Below are positions 8,385-18,120 of a DNA stretch of 64,000 bases, piece after piece. Source of the stretch: Sphaerochaeta halotolerans (GTDB lineage: Bacteria > Spirochaetota > Spirochaetia > Sphaerochaetales > Sphaerochaetaceae); NCBI RefSeq assembly GCF_003429665.1, contig NZ_QUWK01000008.1, positions 1-64,000 of the forward strand. The letters run 5' to 3'. The position numbers were made by a program, and so were the translations under genes. Position 1 is the stretch's first letter, and every line of letters begins with the position of its first letter. The notes under the pieces were generated by a model, which saw nothing but the letters and a program-made list of their open reading frames with translations, had not been told where the DNA came from and did not search any database.

Positions 8385-8429
8385 TTGCACAGCCGAAAAA
8401 CTTAGTATAGTATGATACTAAACCGGTTT
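8385..8429 (+). promoter_or_regulatory. GH13 promoter with LacI-type operator
   Basis: A -35 like TTGCAC at 8385-8390 is followed by overlapping -10 candidates (TATAGT at 8406, TATGAT at 8411). The perfect palindrome AAACCGGTTT at 8420-8429, with the central CG typical of LacI-family operators, lies at the expected transcription start. Repressor bound there would block the GH13 gene. The adjacent LacI-family gene is the obvious candidate regulator. The palindrome is seen directly; its use is inferred. Confidence 0.55.
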
Positions 8430-8464
8430 TGTAACAGAGTCAATAAACCATATAAGGAAGTAGT

Positions 8465-10345
8465 ATGCCGAGTACAACCTGGAAGCAATATATTGATAGT
8501 AATGTCTCATCCCTGTATGTCCAACCGCTTTATCCAAAGCAAGGTGAAATGGTTGATGTTTCTATTCAAGTGGATGCTGGAACTACAATTAAACAAGTCC
8601 GCCTGGTAAGTTTCCAACTAGGCCGAGAGATGCAGATTCCCCTAAAACGTGTGCAGGAAGGGCTTCGTGTTTTGTATCGGGGTAACTTTAAGATGGTGGA
8701 TTCTTCCGCCCATTGGTATTTTTTTCTCATAACAGATGAAAGAGCCTATTCCTATAGCAAAGCAGGAGTGAAAGCCTCAGTTCCTCCTCTTTCAGAATGT
8801 TTCCATCTGGTCAGCAACCTGGTTCCTGTAGAGTGGGTGGGAAGTGCTCTCTGTTATCAGGTGTTCCCTGACCGTTTTAGAAAGGGAGATGAAGCGGTGG
8901 GTGCAACAGAAGGGCAATACAACTTTGATGGTGGAAAAGTCTCGGTACATGGGTTTGATGAAATTCCGCTTACATTCGAAGAGGGAAGATGTCTCGATTT
9001 CTTCAATGGCGATCTCAAGGGAATAGAGGACGCCATTGATCATTTCAAGCGCTTAGGTGTAACGGTGCTCTATCTCAACCCCATAGGGATGAGCAGGACA
9101 ACCCATCGCTATGACTGCACCGATTTTTTCCATATAGATGAGAAACTTGGAGGAGATCGTGCCTTTGCTCATCTGTGTGAAGCGCTACACAGGGAAGGCA
9201 TTCGCGTAATTGTCGATATCTCGATCAACCATACAGGGAGTGAACACCCTTGGTATACAAAGGCGCTTGCTGATCCTTCAAGCAAGGAAGCATCTTTCTA
9301 TTACATTAATGATGATGGCTCCGTTGCTTTCTGGCAGGGAGTGGAAACGTTGCCTCAGCTGAACTACAACAGCCAGGAACTCCGTGATTTAATCTATCGC
9401 AGTCCTGATTCTGTCATGCGCTCCTTCCTTAGGCAGCCATTCCTTCAAGACGGCTGGAGGCTCGATGTTGCAAGCGAGGTTGGAAGAAGGGGAGAAGACC
9501 AGATGTGTGAAGAAATCTGGAAGGAAGTGCGAAAGGCAGTCAAGAGTGAGAACAGCCAAGCTTACTTGGTAGGAGAAGACTGGGTAGACTCCACTCCATT
9601 TCTCCAAGGGGATATGTGGGATGCAGCCATGAACTATTTCGGTAGCAGCCGCCCAATGAGAAGCTGGATGGGAGAAAAAGACCGATACATGGCTGATGAT
9701 TGGGGCCATAATCCTGGAACCACACGTGCATTCACCGGAGTTGAATTTGCAGAGGCCTTGGAAAGTCACTTGCATTCAATGCCACAGCAGATGCTCAGCA
9801 TGCAGATGAATCTGATCAACAGCCATGACACGCCTCGTCTCTATGAACATCAGGAGATTTTTGATTTCTCACTCTATGCAGGAATTGTGAAGTTGCTATA
9901 TGTGCTTCCCGGTATGCCCAATATTTATTATGGGGAAGAAATTGCCCTACCGGGTCCTTATGGTTCAGTTGAATCATCGCGCTATCCCATGCAGTGGGAT
10001 GAAGAGCAGTGGAACAAGGAGTTCTACTCCCTCTATACATATCTTGGTCAGTTCCGATCGGCTCATGCTGATACCCTTGCACATGGAGCGTGGAAGGTAC
10101 TGTATCGTGATGAATACACCCTCTGCTTTGTACGGTATACAAACCATGAAGCGATTTTCTGTATCCTGGGAAAGCATGCACACACACAGACCATCACGCT
10201 TGACAATAGGGTGTTGCAAATAACCCACTTTGAAGGTTGCGATGTAGAGAGAACTACGGTTCAGCCTGATCGTATTGAAGTTTCTATGAAGAAAAGGGAT
10301 TCGTTACTTCTGGTAGGCTGTAGAGAGGCAAAATGCAACAAATAG
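8465..10345 (+). CDS. GH13 alpha-glucan hydrolase (neopullulanase/cyclomaltodextrinase-like)
   Basis: Intracellular-type alpha-amylase-family enzyme of 626 residues without a signal peptide. The first 125 or so residues look like the N-terminal beta domain of cyclomaltodextrinase and neopullulanase. The TIM barrel then shows the GH13 regions: VIVDISINHTG, GWRLDVASE (nucleophile D334), YLVGEDW (acid/base E371) and INSHDTPRL (D455), followed by YYGEEIALPG and a C-terminal beta domain. It probably breaks imported linear or cyclic maltodextrins into glucose and maltose in the cytoplasm. It is divergent from the LacI-family regulator, with a palindromic operator at its promoter. AAGGAAG lies five bases before the ATG. 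Exact specificity cannot be read from the sequence. Confidence 0.88.
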   Translation: MPSTTWKQYIDSNVSSLYVQPLYPKQGEMVDVSIQVDAGTTIKQVRLVSFQLGREMQIPLKRVQEGLRVLYRGNFKMVDSSAHWYFFLITDERAYSYSKAGVKASVPPLSECFHLVSNLVPVEWVGSALCYQVFPDRFRKGDEAVGATEGQYNFDGGKVSVHGFDEIPLTFEEGRCLDFFNGDLKGIEDAIDHFKRLGVTVLYLNPIGMSRTTHRYDCTDFFHIDEKLGGDRAFAHLCEALHREGIRVIVDISINHTGSEHPWYTKALADPSSKEASFYYINDDGSVAFWQGVETLPQLNYNSQELRDLIYRSPDSVMRSFLRQPFLQDGWRLDVASEVGRRGEDQMCEEIWKEVRKAVKSENSQAYLVGEDWVDSTPFLQGDMWDAAMNYFGSSRPMRSWMGEKDRYMADDWGHNPGTTRAFTGVEFAEALESHLHSMPQQMLSMQMNLINSHDTPRLYEHQEIFDFSLYAGIVKLLYVLPGMPNIYYGEEIALPGPYGSVESSRYPMQWDEEQWNKEFYSLYTYLGQFRSAHADTLAHGAWKVLYRDEYTLCFVRYTNHEAIFCILGKHAHTQTITLDNRVLQITHFEGCDVERTTVQPDRIEVSMKKRDSLLLVGCREAKCNK

Positions 10346-10367
10346 GTGAATAATTGTTGCAATATGC

Positions 10368-10396
10368 TTGCAATGTTTCTCTTAACTGTGCACAAT
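10368..10396 (+). promoter_or_regulatory. Probable promoter of guaB
   Basis: TTGCAA, then 17 bases, then CACAAT, ending about 30 bases before the IMP dehydrogenase start. A second TTGCAA just upstream (10356-10361) makes a direct repeat that could be a regulator site, but nothing supports a specific factor. Confidence 0.4.
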
Positions 10397-10427
10397 ATGG
10401 TGCCAAAGCCCTCTAAGGAGTTGTGTT

Positions 10428-11936
10428 ATGGCCTACCTCTACGAAGAACCCTCCCGTACGTTCAGTGAATACCTACTTATACCAGGCTATTCAAGTACCG
10501 AGTGCATACCAGTCAATGTCTCATTAAAGACACCACTGGTCAAATTCAAGAAGGGCGAGGAACCCTCAATCACCCTGAATATCCCCATGACGAGTGCCAT
10601 CATGCAATCGGTGAGTGGGGAGGCAATGGCCAAAGCTCTTTCCAGGGAAGGAGGAATCAGCTTCATCTATGGCTCGCAGCCAATAGGATCGCAGTGTGCC
10701 ATGGTCTCCAGGGTAAAGGCTTTCAAGGCTGGTTTTGTTCCCAGTGACTCTAATCTGCGCTCAGAGGATACCCTTTCTGATTTGATAGCCCTCAAAAAGA
10801 AAAAAGGGCACTCCACCATAGCAGTAACAGAAGATGGTACCAGCTCAGGAAAACTCCTGGGCGTGGTCTCTTCGCGTGACTGGAGACCGAGCAGGACACC
10901 ACTGGATACTCCTATCTACCAGCTCATGACCCCGTTTGCAAACCTGGTCTATGCGAAGGAAGGGATAACACTCAGTGAAGCAAACGATAGTATCTGGGAG
11001 CACAAACTCAATAGCCTTCCCATTGTTGATGAAGAGAACCATCTCAAGTATTTTGTTTTCAGGAAGGACTATGACTGCCACAAGGATAACCCTGACGAAT
11101 TGCTGGATGAGAAAAAGCGCTATCGAGTCGGTGCAGGCATCAATACACGAGATTACAAAGAGCGAGTCCCCGCCCTGGTTGCCAGTGGTGCTGATGTACT
11201 TTGCATAGACTCCTCCGAAGGGTATAGCGAATGGCAACACCTGACACTTTCCTGGATCAAGGAACAATACGGTGACCAAGTAAAAGTGGGTGCCGGCAAT
11301 GTAGTGGATAAGGAAGGGTTCCTTTTTCTTGCCGAAAGTGGTGCCGACTTTGTGAAGGTGGGCATTGGTGGTGGTTCTATCTGCATTACCCGTGAAACCA
11401 AGGGAATCGGGAGAGGCCAAGCAACAGCATTGCTCGAGGTTGCCAAAGCTCGAGATGAATATTTCCAAGAACAGGGTATCTATATCCCTATCTGTTCGGA
11501 TGGGGGAATTGTCCTTGACTACCATATGACCCTCGCTTTGGCCATGGGTGCGGACTTCTTGATGTTGGGCCGATATTTTGCACGATTCGATGAGAGTCCT
11601 ACGGAAAAAGTGAATGTCAAAGGTTCTTATATGAAAGAGTACTGGGGAGAAGGATCTTCTCGTGCACGTAATTGGCAACGCTATGACCTTGGAGGGGACG
11701 AAACGTTGAGCTTTGTAGAAGGAGTCGATTCCTATGTTCCGTATGCAGGACCTTTGAAAGACAACCTTCAGCTGAGTCTGAGCAAGATCAAATCAACCAT
11801 GTGCAACTGCGGTGCACTCAATATTTCTGAACTGCAGAAGAAGGCAAGACTGACGGTGGTTAGTTCCACTTCCATCATTGAAGGCGGAGCACATGATGTA
11901 TTGCTTAAGGATTCTCAGGACTCCTTGAAAAAATAA
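10428..11936 (+). CDS. guaB: Inosine-5'-monophosphate dehydrogenase
   Basis: Cytosolic, NAD-dependent oxidation of IMP to XMP, the committed step of GMP synthesis. At 502 residues it is full length. The catalytic loop is GGGSICITR with Cys319. The flap dyad Arg418-Tyr419 lies in [11 protein letters not shown], followed by [11 protein letters not shown]. Two CBS-type segments are inserted at about residues 105-225. Both the local motifs and the numbering of Cys319/Arg418/Tyr419 coincide with the well-studied Tritrichomonas foetus enzyme as I remember its sequence, so this is the divergent class found in some bacteria and that parasite, not the E. coli class. AAGGAG precedes the ATG. It appears to be transcribed alone. 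Confidence 0.93.
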   Translation: MAYLYEEPSRTFSEYLLIPGYSSTECIPVNVSLKTPLVKFKKGEEPSITLNIPMTSAIMQSVSGEAMAKALSREGGISFIYGSQPIGSQCAMVSRVKAFKAGFVPSDSNLRSEDTLSDLIALKKKKGHSTIAVTEDGTSSGKLLGVVSSRDWRPSRTPLDTPIYQLMTPFANLVYAKEGITLSEANDSIWEHKLNSLPIVDEENHLKYFVFRKDYDCHKDNPDELLDEKKRYRVGAGINTRDYKERVPALVASGADVLCIDSSEGYSEWQHLTLSWIKEQYGDQVKVGAGNVVDKEGFLFLAESGADFVKVGIGGGSICITRETKGIGRGQATALLEVAKARDEYFQEQGIYIPICSDGGIVLDYHMTLALAMGADFLMLGRYFARFDESPTEKVNVKGSYMKEYWGEGSSRARNWQRYDLGGDETLSFVEGVDSYVPYAGPLKDNLQLSLSKIKSTMCNCGALNISELQKKARLTVVSSTSIIEGGAHDVLLKDSQDSLKK

Positions 11937-12007
11937 GAGTTTTATCATACTTCTTACATAAAATGTGCTATACTAAGACACTTTTGTCGTAATGGAGTGT
12001 AAGAAGC

Positions 12008-15000
12008 ATGAAAGAGGTTGGGCAAAGTAGTCCAGAGAAAGATCGAATGCTTTCCATCAACGATCTTCCTGGCGGAGTAGGTATATATGAACTCGGTGAT
12101 GAGATACGTGCTACCTATCTTAGCCGAGGTTTGGCTAAACTCCTTGCTTACACTCCTCAAGAATTCCATAGCTACAATGAACTGAATTTATTGGATTCCG
12201 TGCATGAGAGGGAGCGAAAACGCATCGAAATAGTTTTTCAGAGCCTGAAGAAGAGCCATCGGGAATTGGATGTTTCCTTTCGCTTGCAGCGAAAGGAAAA
12301 TTGCTTTATCAGAGTATTGGGACGGTACAGCCGACACCATGGTCAATTTCCGGTCTACTACCTTGTTGCCAGTGATATCTCTGAAGCATACCAGAATGCA
12401 TTAGCCTTGGAGAGACAGAATACCAGACTGCAATTTGTCTTTTCCCACTCTACCTTGGAAATGTGGGAATACCATCTGGATGCAGATTGTTTGGTCCCTC
12501 TTTCCAGAACGATTTTGGGAGGGCACTCTCCTTTTGAGATACACCATCCTGCTTCCTTCCTGCTTGATGAAGGGTATATCCATCCAGATTACTCAATAAC
12601 ACTTCACCATGATTTCTCACTAATAAAAGCAGGGCAGGAACCTGATTCTATTCTCTCTGTGCGAACAGCGGGAGGTTCCTTCCGTTGGTTGAGATTGAGT
12701 TATGCCTTTCTCAGTGGTGGTGAACAGGAATATGGCAGAGCAATCGGTATCTTCCAGGATGTGCATGATGAAATTGCCATGCGTTTGAAGGCATTAGGAC
12801 AGGATGAAGCTTTTTTTGGAGGTTTCAATCTACAAACAGGAGCTCCTGTGCTCGCGGACAACCAAGTATGGAAGATAATGGATGGCAGTCATGATTTCTA
12901 TGCTCAGTATGATACTGTCCTGCAAGAAGCAATACAAAGTGAATATCGCTATGCATTCCACGAAATTAACACCAGTGAAAAGCTCAAGCGTTTTGTACAG
13001 GAAGGAAAGAAAGAACTTACCATCGAAGCAAAAATGATGCATCCGTTCCACAAGGAATACGGCTATCGTTGGGCTAGGTTTCATTTCAGTATCTCCGTTG
13101 CAAACAATACAAAGATTGGGTACATCGCAATAAAGGATATTGAAACAAGCAAGAGGCAGGAGCAGGTACTGCAAGAGCGTGCGCATGGTGACAGTCTCAC
13201 CGGTCTTTATAACAGATTTTCCATAGAGGAAATTGTCACGAGGTATTTGAGAGAGAGAGGAGGCAGTACCTTTTTTCTCATTGATATAGACCGATTTAAG
13301 CTGATTAACGATACCTATGGCCATGACATGGGAGACCGCGTTCTCAAACGACTTGCATCCTTGATGAGGACGGTATTTCCACAAGGGGCGATCATCGGTC
13401 GACTTGGTGGAGATGAGTTTGTTGCATTTATCCCACATGACAATGAGGCTGTGAGGAATGCTGGAGATGAGCTTTGTCGTGTCATCGCTCAGGATCGGAC
13501 CCTTGGAATCCACTTCTCCTGTTCACTCGGTTTCTGCATCAATACAGAAGAGGGGGCGACTTTTACAGATCTCTACCAACATGCCGACCTTGCGCTGTAT
13601 CACTCAAAGAACAATGGAAGAAACCAATGTACCCGGTACGTATCTGATATGGGTATGAACAAAACTCTCTGGTGGTCTAATCATGAGTGGATGCTGGACA
13701 ATCTTCCCGATACGGTTTACTTGAGCGATATGCAGAACTATGACCTGCTCTTTCTGAACAAGGCAGGAAGGGAACGCCACGCACCTGATGCAAGATATAG
13801 AGGACGGAAATGCTATGAAGTTATTTTTCATAGAGACCAGGTATGCGAACATTGCAGATTACACTCACTCAGTTATGATACCTATAGTTTTTGGGAACAT
13901 ACTGATGAATCAGGTGGCATCTGGCTTTGTAAGGAGAAGCTGATTCTTTTCAACGAAAAACCTGCAAAGCTTGCAATTCTTGTAGACCAGCTGAAGCAAG
14001 CCAAACAGATTGCCGAGAAATGGGTTTCCTCTACAACAGAAGTACATCTTTCCCGCTCAGCATATTTCAAGGAATTGCAGAGAGGTGAATCTTCCTGGGA
14101 TTATGACGTTGCTCATGATCTCTTGACGCTCTTTCTTCTTAATACAGGCAGACCATATGTAGAACAAGTGCATGGTTTTCTCAATCGAAATGCGGAAGTC
14201 GAAGCACTGCATAAAGACGATCGATCTACTGTTCGTGAAGAACTCAGGAAACGCATAGATGCACCAGACGGAAGACCGATACAGGTTCGGCTAAAGCTTT
14301 CTGGTGGTTCGTTTGTACCTGTATTGTTTACCTGGTACTCTATGCAACATCGCATCGGAGGTAAGATTATTCGTTTTTCTCCTTCTGGCTACTCATTACC
14401 TAACAATCCTCTCCTTGAAATTTTGGAACAATTCTCTGTACCACTGCTCCATATTGCCTTGGAGAATAACCAATCCACCTTGCTTTTTGCAAATAAGAAA
14501 TTCCAGGAATTTGCAAAAAAAGTGTTCCAAACACTTGAGATGGACCCTCTTGGTTGGCTTCTGCCTACAGAAAAACAAAGCTTGCTTTCACGTATTAGAG
14601 CCATGCAGAAAGATCACCTGGAACATGAAACGTTCATATTGATCGGCTATGACAATCAGCACTTCTCAGTTACATGCCAATTAGGGCCCTGCTTTGGTTA
14701 TGTACAAATGGTTACCTTCAGCCTCCAGGATGTAAGTCGAGAGCAGAAGCTGCAGCAACTGAACAATCGCATACTCCCCTACATAGAACAAAGCAAGGAT
14801 GGAATTGCAGTATTCTCCATGGAATCGCATTCCTTGGAGTTGCAATACGCCAATGAGACCCTGGCAACAGTATTGGGATATGAGCGGGAGGAACTGTTCA
14901 CAAAGTATAAGGATAATGCAATACAACTCTTTTTCCCTGAGGACAGGACACTTTTGTTCCGTCATGTAGAGAGACAAAGCATGATAAATACAGTATCCGA

Positions 15001-16423
15001 CCCCTTCAATCTACGACTTGTAGCAAAGGATGGTGCGGTACTGTGGTGCAGGATTACGTTCCAACAGAACGGGATTCAAGGAAGGGGGGAGCCGTTCAGC
15101 CTTCTGATAGAAGATCTCTCAGAATCCATGCATGATGAGGCAGTACTGCAACAAGTACAGGAACAACTTTTATTTGCCTTGAACCATAACCTGGTAACAG
15201 GTTTGTACACTCATCAAAGGTTTTGCGAGGCTTGTCGTGAATTGCTTGATACCAATACAGACTCTCCCTATATCATGGTATATTGGAACATTGAACGGTT
15301 CTCTGTACTGAACGAATTGCTTGGATTTGATTGTGGGAACCAAGTATTGCAATGTATCGCAAACGATTTGCGTAAATTTATGAAAGATGTTGGGGTATAT
15401 GGGCATATAGAAGCAGATCACTTTGCCGCATGCATTCCCAAGGCCATGAGTATTTCCATGCATCCAAAACATGCCATAGATATAGAGCACATCAGTGAAG
15501 AGATAGGGTATCATCTCTCCCTGGTCATCGGTCTATATGAGATTGAGGATACCAGCCAAAGTATTCCGTCCATCTTGGACAAGGCGCACAGTGCTTCCAA
15601 GATTTCACGGTACCACAACCGGGAGGGGTATGCGTTCTACCAGCCTTCCATCTGTAACGACTCATTCAAAGAACAGGATGTGCTGAATGAGATGCAGCAT
15701 GCATTGGACAGTGGCCAGTTTACCTTCTACCTACAACCCATCTATGACATTCAGGAAAAGCACATAAGCTCTGCTGAGGCGCTCTCTCGGTGGGTGCATC
15801 CAAACCGAGGGGTAATCTCTCCTCAACAGTTCATCCCTGTTTTTGAGAAATATGGTTTCATCACTATCATGGATCTTTCGATTCTCTCTAGCGTGTGTGC
15901 GTTTATATCTGACTATCGGATAGCTTTTCCTATTTCGATCAATCTGAGTAGGATAGATGTGAACAACAATAAGATTGTAGATCTCATCTTGGAAACCACA
16001 GCAAAATTTGAAGTGGACCACGCTCTCATCCAATTTGAGATTACGGAAAGTGCCTACATTGACAATCCTCTCCAGATGTCAGCGTTGGTCAGTGAACTGA
16101 AAGGGCACGGATTCACTATTTTGATGGATGATTTTGGCAATGGCTACTCTTCGTTGCATATGCTCTCCGCACTGCCTATGGATGTCATTAAAATTGATCG
16201 TTCGTTCATCTGCGAAATCAATGAGAACAAACGTTCCAAAGCGGTACTGTCATCAATCATACAGATGGGGAAACAACTCGATTTGCCTATGGTAATCGAA
16301 GGAGTAGAGAATGAGGGACATCATACGTTCTTACGTGAAGCAGGAGCTCTCTATGGGCAAGGATACTATTATCAGAGACCTATGGAAAAGGAAGCTTTCT
16401 TGAAGTTGCTCACACATGGTTGA
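12008..16423 (+). CDS. Large PAS-GGDEF-PAS-GGDEF*-EAL cyclic-di-GMP protein
   Basis: A 1471-residue soluble signalling protein with no transmembrane helix seen. Several PAS-like sensory segments come first. An intact diguanylate cyclase domain follows (LTGLYNR...FFLIDIDRFK, RLGGDEF at about residues 465-471). A middle section contains a cysteine-bearing PAS-like piece (VCEHCRLH) and further PAS units. Next is a second GGDEF-like domain whose signature is degenerate (IEADHF at 1134-1139). Last is an EAL phosphodiesterase domain with EAL at 1257-1259, SINLS, EITES, DDFGNGYSS, KIDRSF and EGVE, all positions expected for activity. It therefore could both make and degrade cyclic di-GMP, with the degenerate domain as a possible GTP or regulatory site. 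A TATACT lies upstream at 11969. It is followed directly by a tRNA gene. Confidence 0.93.
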   Translation: MKEVGQSSPEKDRMLSINDLPGGVGIYELGDEIRATYLSRGLAKLLAYTPQEFHSYNELNLLDSVHERERKRIEIVFQSLKKSHRELDVSFRLQRKENCFIRVLGRYSRHHGQFPVYYLVASDISEAYQNALALERQNTRLQFVFSHSTLEMWEYHLDADCLVPLSRTILGGHSPFEIHHPASFLLDEGYIHPDYSITLHHDFSLIKAGQEPDSILSVRTAGGSFRWLRLSYAFLSGGEQEYGRAIGIFQDVHDEIAMRLKALGQDEAFFGGFNLQTGAPVLADNQVWKIMDGSHDFYAQYDTVLQEAIQSEYRYAFHEINTSEKLKRFVQEGKKELTIEAKMMHPFHKEYGYRWARFHFSISVANNTKIGYIAIKDIETSKRQEQVLQERAHGDSLTGLYNRFSIEEIVTRYLRERGGSTFFLIDIDRFKLINDTYGHDMGDRVLKRLASLMRTVFPQGAIIGRLGGDEFVAFIPHDNEAVRNAGDELCRVIAQDRTLGIHFSCSLGFCINTEEGATFTDLYQHADLALYHSKNNGRNQCTRYVSDMGMNKTLWWSNHEWMLDNLPDTVYLSDMQNYDLLFLNKAGRERHAPDARYRGRKCYEVIFHRDQVCEHCRLHSLSYDTYSFWEHTDESGGIWLCKEKLILFNEKPAKLAILVDQLKQAKQIAEKWVSSTTEVHLSRSAYFKELQRGESSWDYDVAHDLLTLFLLNTGRPYVEQVHGFLNRNAEVEALHKDDRSTVREELRKRIDAPDGRPIQVRLKLSGGSFVPVLFTWYSMQHRIGGKIIRFSPSGYSLPNNPLLEILEQFSVPLLHIALENNQSTLLFANKKFQEFAKKVFQTLEMDPLGWLLPTEKQSLLSRIRAMQKDHLEHETFILIGYDNQHFSVTCQLGPCFGYVQMVTFSLQDVSREQKLQQLNNRILPYIEQSKDGIAVFSMESHSLELQYANETLATVLGYEREELFTKYKDNAIQLFFPEDRTLLFRHVERQSMINTVSDPFNLRLVAKDGAVLWCRITFQQNGIQGRGEPFSLLIEDLSESMHDEAVLQQVQEQLLFALNHNLVTGLYTHQRFCEACRELLDTNTDSPYIMVYWNIERFSVLNELLGFDCGNQVLQCIANDLRKFMKDVGVYGHIEADHFAACIPKAMSISMHPKHAIDIEHISEEIGYHLSLVIGLYEIEDTSQSIPSILDKAHSASKISRYHNREGYAFYQPSICNDSFKEQDVLNEMQHALDSGQFTFYLQPIYDIQEKHISSAEALSRWVHPNRGVISPQQFIPVFEKYGFITIMDLSILSSVCAFISDYRIAFPISINLSRIDVNNNKIVDLILETTAKFEVDHALIQFEITESAYIDNPLQMSALVSELKGHGFTILMDDFGNGYSSLHMLSALPMDVIKIDRSFICEINENKRSKAVLSSIIQMGKQLDLPMVIEGVENEGHHTFLREAGALYGQGYYYQRPMEKEAFLKLLTHG

Positions 16424-16449
16424 CAGTTTTCATCTCGTTATGATATGTT
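16420..16449 (+). promoter_or_regulatory. Promoter of tRNA-Val
   Basis: A perfect TTGACA at 16420-16425 overlaps the stop codon of the preceding gene. An 18-base spacer leads to TATGTT, placing the transcription start a few bases before the mature tRNA 5' end. Confidence 0.6.
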
Positions 16450-16459
16450 CTGATTCATC

Positions 16460-16531
16460 GGCCGGATAGCTCAGCGGGAGAGCGGTTGCCTTACACGCAA
16501 CTGGTCGGGGGTTCAAATCCCTCTCCGGTCA
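16460..16531 (+). tRNA. tRNA-Val (anticodon UAC)
   Basis: A full 72-base cloverleaf can be folded. The acceptor stem is GGCCGGA/TCCGGTC with one G-U pair. The D arm is GCTC...GAGC, the anticodon stem GTTGC/GCAAC with loop CTTACAC (anticodon TAC, valine), and the T arm GGGGG/CCCTC with loop TTCAAAT. The 3' CCA is not encoded and must be added after transcription. It has its own promoter just upstream and a strong terminator immediately downstream, so it is probably a single-gene unit. Confidence 0.95.
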
Positions 16532-16560
16532 AAAACGCACTCTTCCTAGAGTGCGTTTTT
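16531..16560 (+). terminator. Rho-independent terminator of tRNA-Val
   Basis: Perfect 13-base arms AAAAACGCACTCT and AGAGTGCGTTTTT around a TCCT loop. The A- and T-tracts in the arms make it potentially bidirectional. It starts at the last base of the tRNA. Confidence 0.9.
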
Positions 16561-16632
16561 AGCATTCAATAGAGTACTATTGCCGCCTAAAATGCTAGTG
16601 AGTATAGTAGTATCAGACAATGAGGAGATAAT

Positions 16633-17442
16633 ATGGATCTGACGCTGATGATCTGGTATTTTTTTTGTTATTCCGTCCTGGGCTACTGTATTGAGGTACT
16701 TTATTGTTCTATTGGGCAGAAAACATTGGTAAATCGGGGTTTTCTCCATGGCCCCTATCTTCCAATTTATGGATTTGGAGCAGTATTTGTCGTCTTTATT
16801 TTCGTAAAGATTACCGATAATCCAGGCTTGTTTTTTTTGATTGCCTGTATCGGTACCAGTATGCTTGAATATGCTACTGGAGTTCTTGCAGAAAAACTGT
16901 TTTCTATCAGGCTATGGGATTATTCCTCCTATCGTTTCAATCTTAAGGGGAGAGTGTGCCTGCTCAACTCAACGCTTTTTGGATTGCTCTCACTGTTAGT
17001 CGCTTATTGCATTCATCCCTACCTCTCAGCTTTCATACTGAGTGTGGATGAAGCCGTATTGGACCATGGAGCAATGGTAATCATGCTCCTGCTCAGTGTT
17101 GACACTACCAGTTCTGTGTTCCGTATGAGTGCATTCCAGAAACAACTTGGAGAGTTCAAGGAGAAGAGAAAGGAAATTGAGAACCGGCTGAGTATTCTCC
17201 GTAATTTCAATGGAAACAAGATGCTTGATGGATTACGCGTAAAGTTGAATACTGAATTGGATGAGTTGCGACTACGACTGAGCATATCAGCCAAACAGAT
17301 TTTAAAAGCATTTCCCTTACTCACCAGCAGTAATGAAGAAAAACGGTTGTTGCTGGAGACCCTGAGAAAAACCATACGAGAAAATGCATTGCATAGGAAG
17401 CTTCATAGCAACAAGAAAAGGAGCAAACGACGTGATGATTGA
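16633..17442 (+). CDS. CmpB-type putative ABC transporter membrane protein (PF06541-like)
   Basis: Membrane protein of 269 residues. The N-terminal 150 residues contain about five hydrophobic helices with the pattern typical of this family: FFCYSVLGYCIEVLYCSIG, LVNRGFLHGPYLPIYGFGA, IGTSMLEYATGVLAEKLF and RLWDYSSYRFNLKGRVCL. The C-terminal 110 residues are charged and helical, probably a cytoplasmic coiled coil. The family is labelled a putative ABC-transporter type IV membrane protein, but no function is established. GAGGAG lies shortly before the ATG. The 3' end overlaps the YggS-type gene by eight bases. Confidence 0.8.
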   Translation: MDLTLMIWYFFCYSVLGYCIEVLYCSIGQKTLVNRGFLHGPYLPIYGFGAVFVVFIFVKITDNPGLFFLIACIGTSMLEYATGVLAEKLFSIRLWDYSSYRFNLKGRVCLLNSTLFGLLSLLVAYCIHPYLSAFILSVDEAVLDHGAMVIMLLLSVDTTSSVFRMSAFQKQLGEFKEKRKEIENRLSILRNFNGNKMLDGLRVKLNTELDELRLRLSISAKQILKAFPLLTSSNEEKRLLLETLRKTIRENALHRKLHSNKKRSKRRDD

Positions 17443-18118
17443 GTTACGGGAACATTATCAAGAGATACAGGAAGCCTTGGCCGATGCGGCAATACAGGCA
17501 GGAAGGAAACCAAGTGATATTAGGCTGATGGCAGTGAGCAAGACTCGCTCGTACCAAGAAATGCTGGAACTTTTCTCTTGTGGTCAGCTCCTTTTTGGGG
17601 AAAACCGCGTACAGGAAGTTGAAGATAAAGTTCCACAAATCAGACCAGAAGGAATGAGACTCCATCTAATCGGGCACCTGCAGTCGAACAAAGCCAAAAA
17701 AGCCATAGAACTCTTTGATGGTATTGATAGCGTTGATTCCCTGAAACTCGCCAATAAACTAGAGGGGCATCTATCCAAGCCTTTTCCTATCCTACTTGAA
17801 CTCAAGACAGCTGAAGAAGACTCTAAGAGTGGATTCCCATCTGAGGATGTGCTCTTCTCTGCGCTGGATACCATCATGCAAAGTACATATCTACAGGTAC
17901 GCGGGCTTATGACCATCGGTCCCTTGGATGGGGATGAGAAGATGGTGAGAGCGGCTTTCTCACGACTGAGAAATGCATTTGATGCGGTAAAAACACGATT
18001 CGACCCTCCACAATTTGATACCTTGAGCATGGGGATGAGCGGTGACTACCGGCTTGCAATTGAGGAAGGCTCCAATCTGGTGCGTATCGGAACGAAGCTG
18101 TTTGGAAAACGGGGGTAG
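17435..18118 (+). CDS. YggS/PROSC-family PLP-binding protein
   Basis: Cytosolic pyridoxal-phosphate carrier-like protein of the YggS/YlmE family, involved in vitamin B6 and amino-acid homeostasis. The 227-residue length is typical. PLP-lysine context MAVSKTR is near residue 35, followed by FGENRVQEVEDK, HLIGHLQSNKAK, VRGLMTIGP and LSMGMSGDYRLAIEEGSNLVRIGTKLFG. Two starts are possible: the GTG at 17432 sits better behind AAGGAG than the ATG at 17435; the ATG is annotated. The gene begins inside the end of the CmpB-type gene, so the two are probably translationally coupled. Confidence 0.92.
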   Translation: MIELREHYQEIQEALADAAIQAGRKPSDIRLMAVSKTRSYQEMLELFSCGQLLFGENRVQEVEDKVPQIRPEGMRLHLIGHLQSNKAKKAIELFDGIDSVDSLKLANKLEGHLSKPFPILLELKTAEEDSKSGFPSEDVLFSALDTIMQSTYLQVRGLMTIGPLDGDEKMVRAAFSRLRNAFDAVKTRFDPPQFDTLSMGMSGDYRLAIEEGSNLVRIGTKLFGKRG

Positions 18119-18120
18119 CC

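Noticed and set aside
10845-11678. 277-codon minus-strand open frame inside guaB
   Set aside because: Antisense to a full-length conserved enzyme with no independent support.
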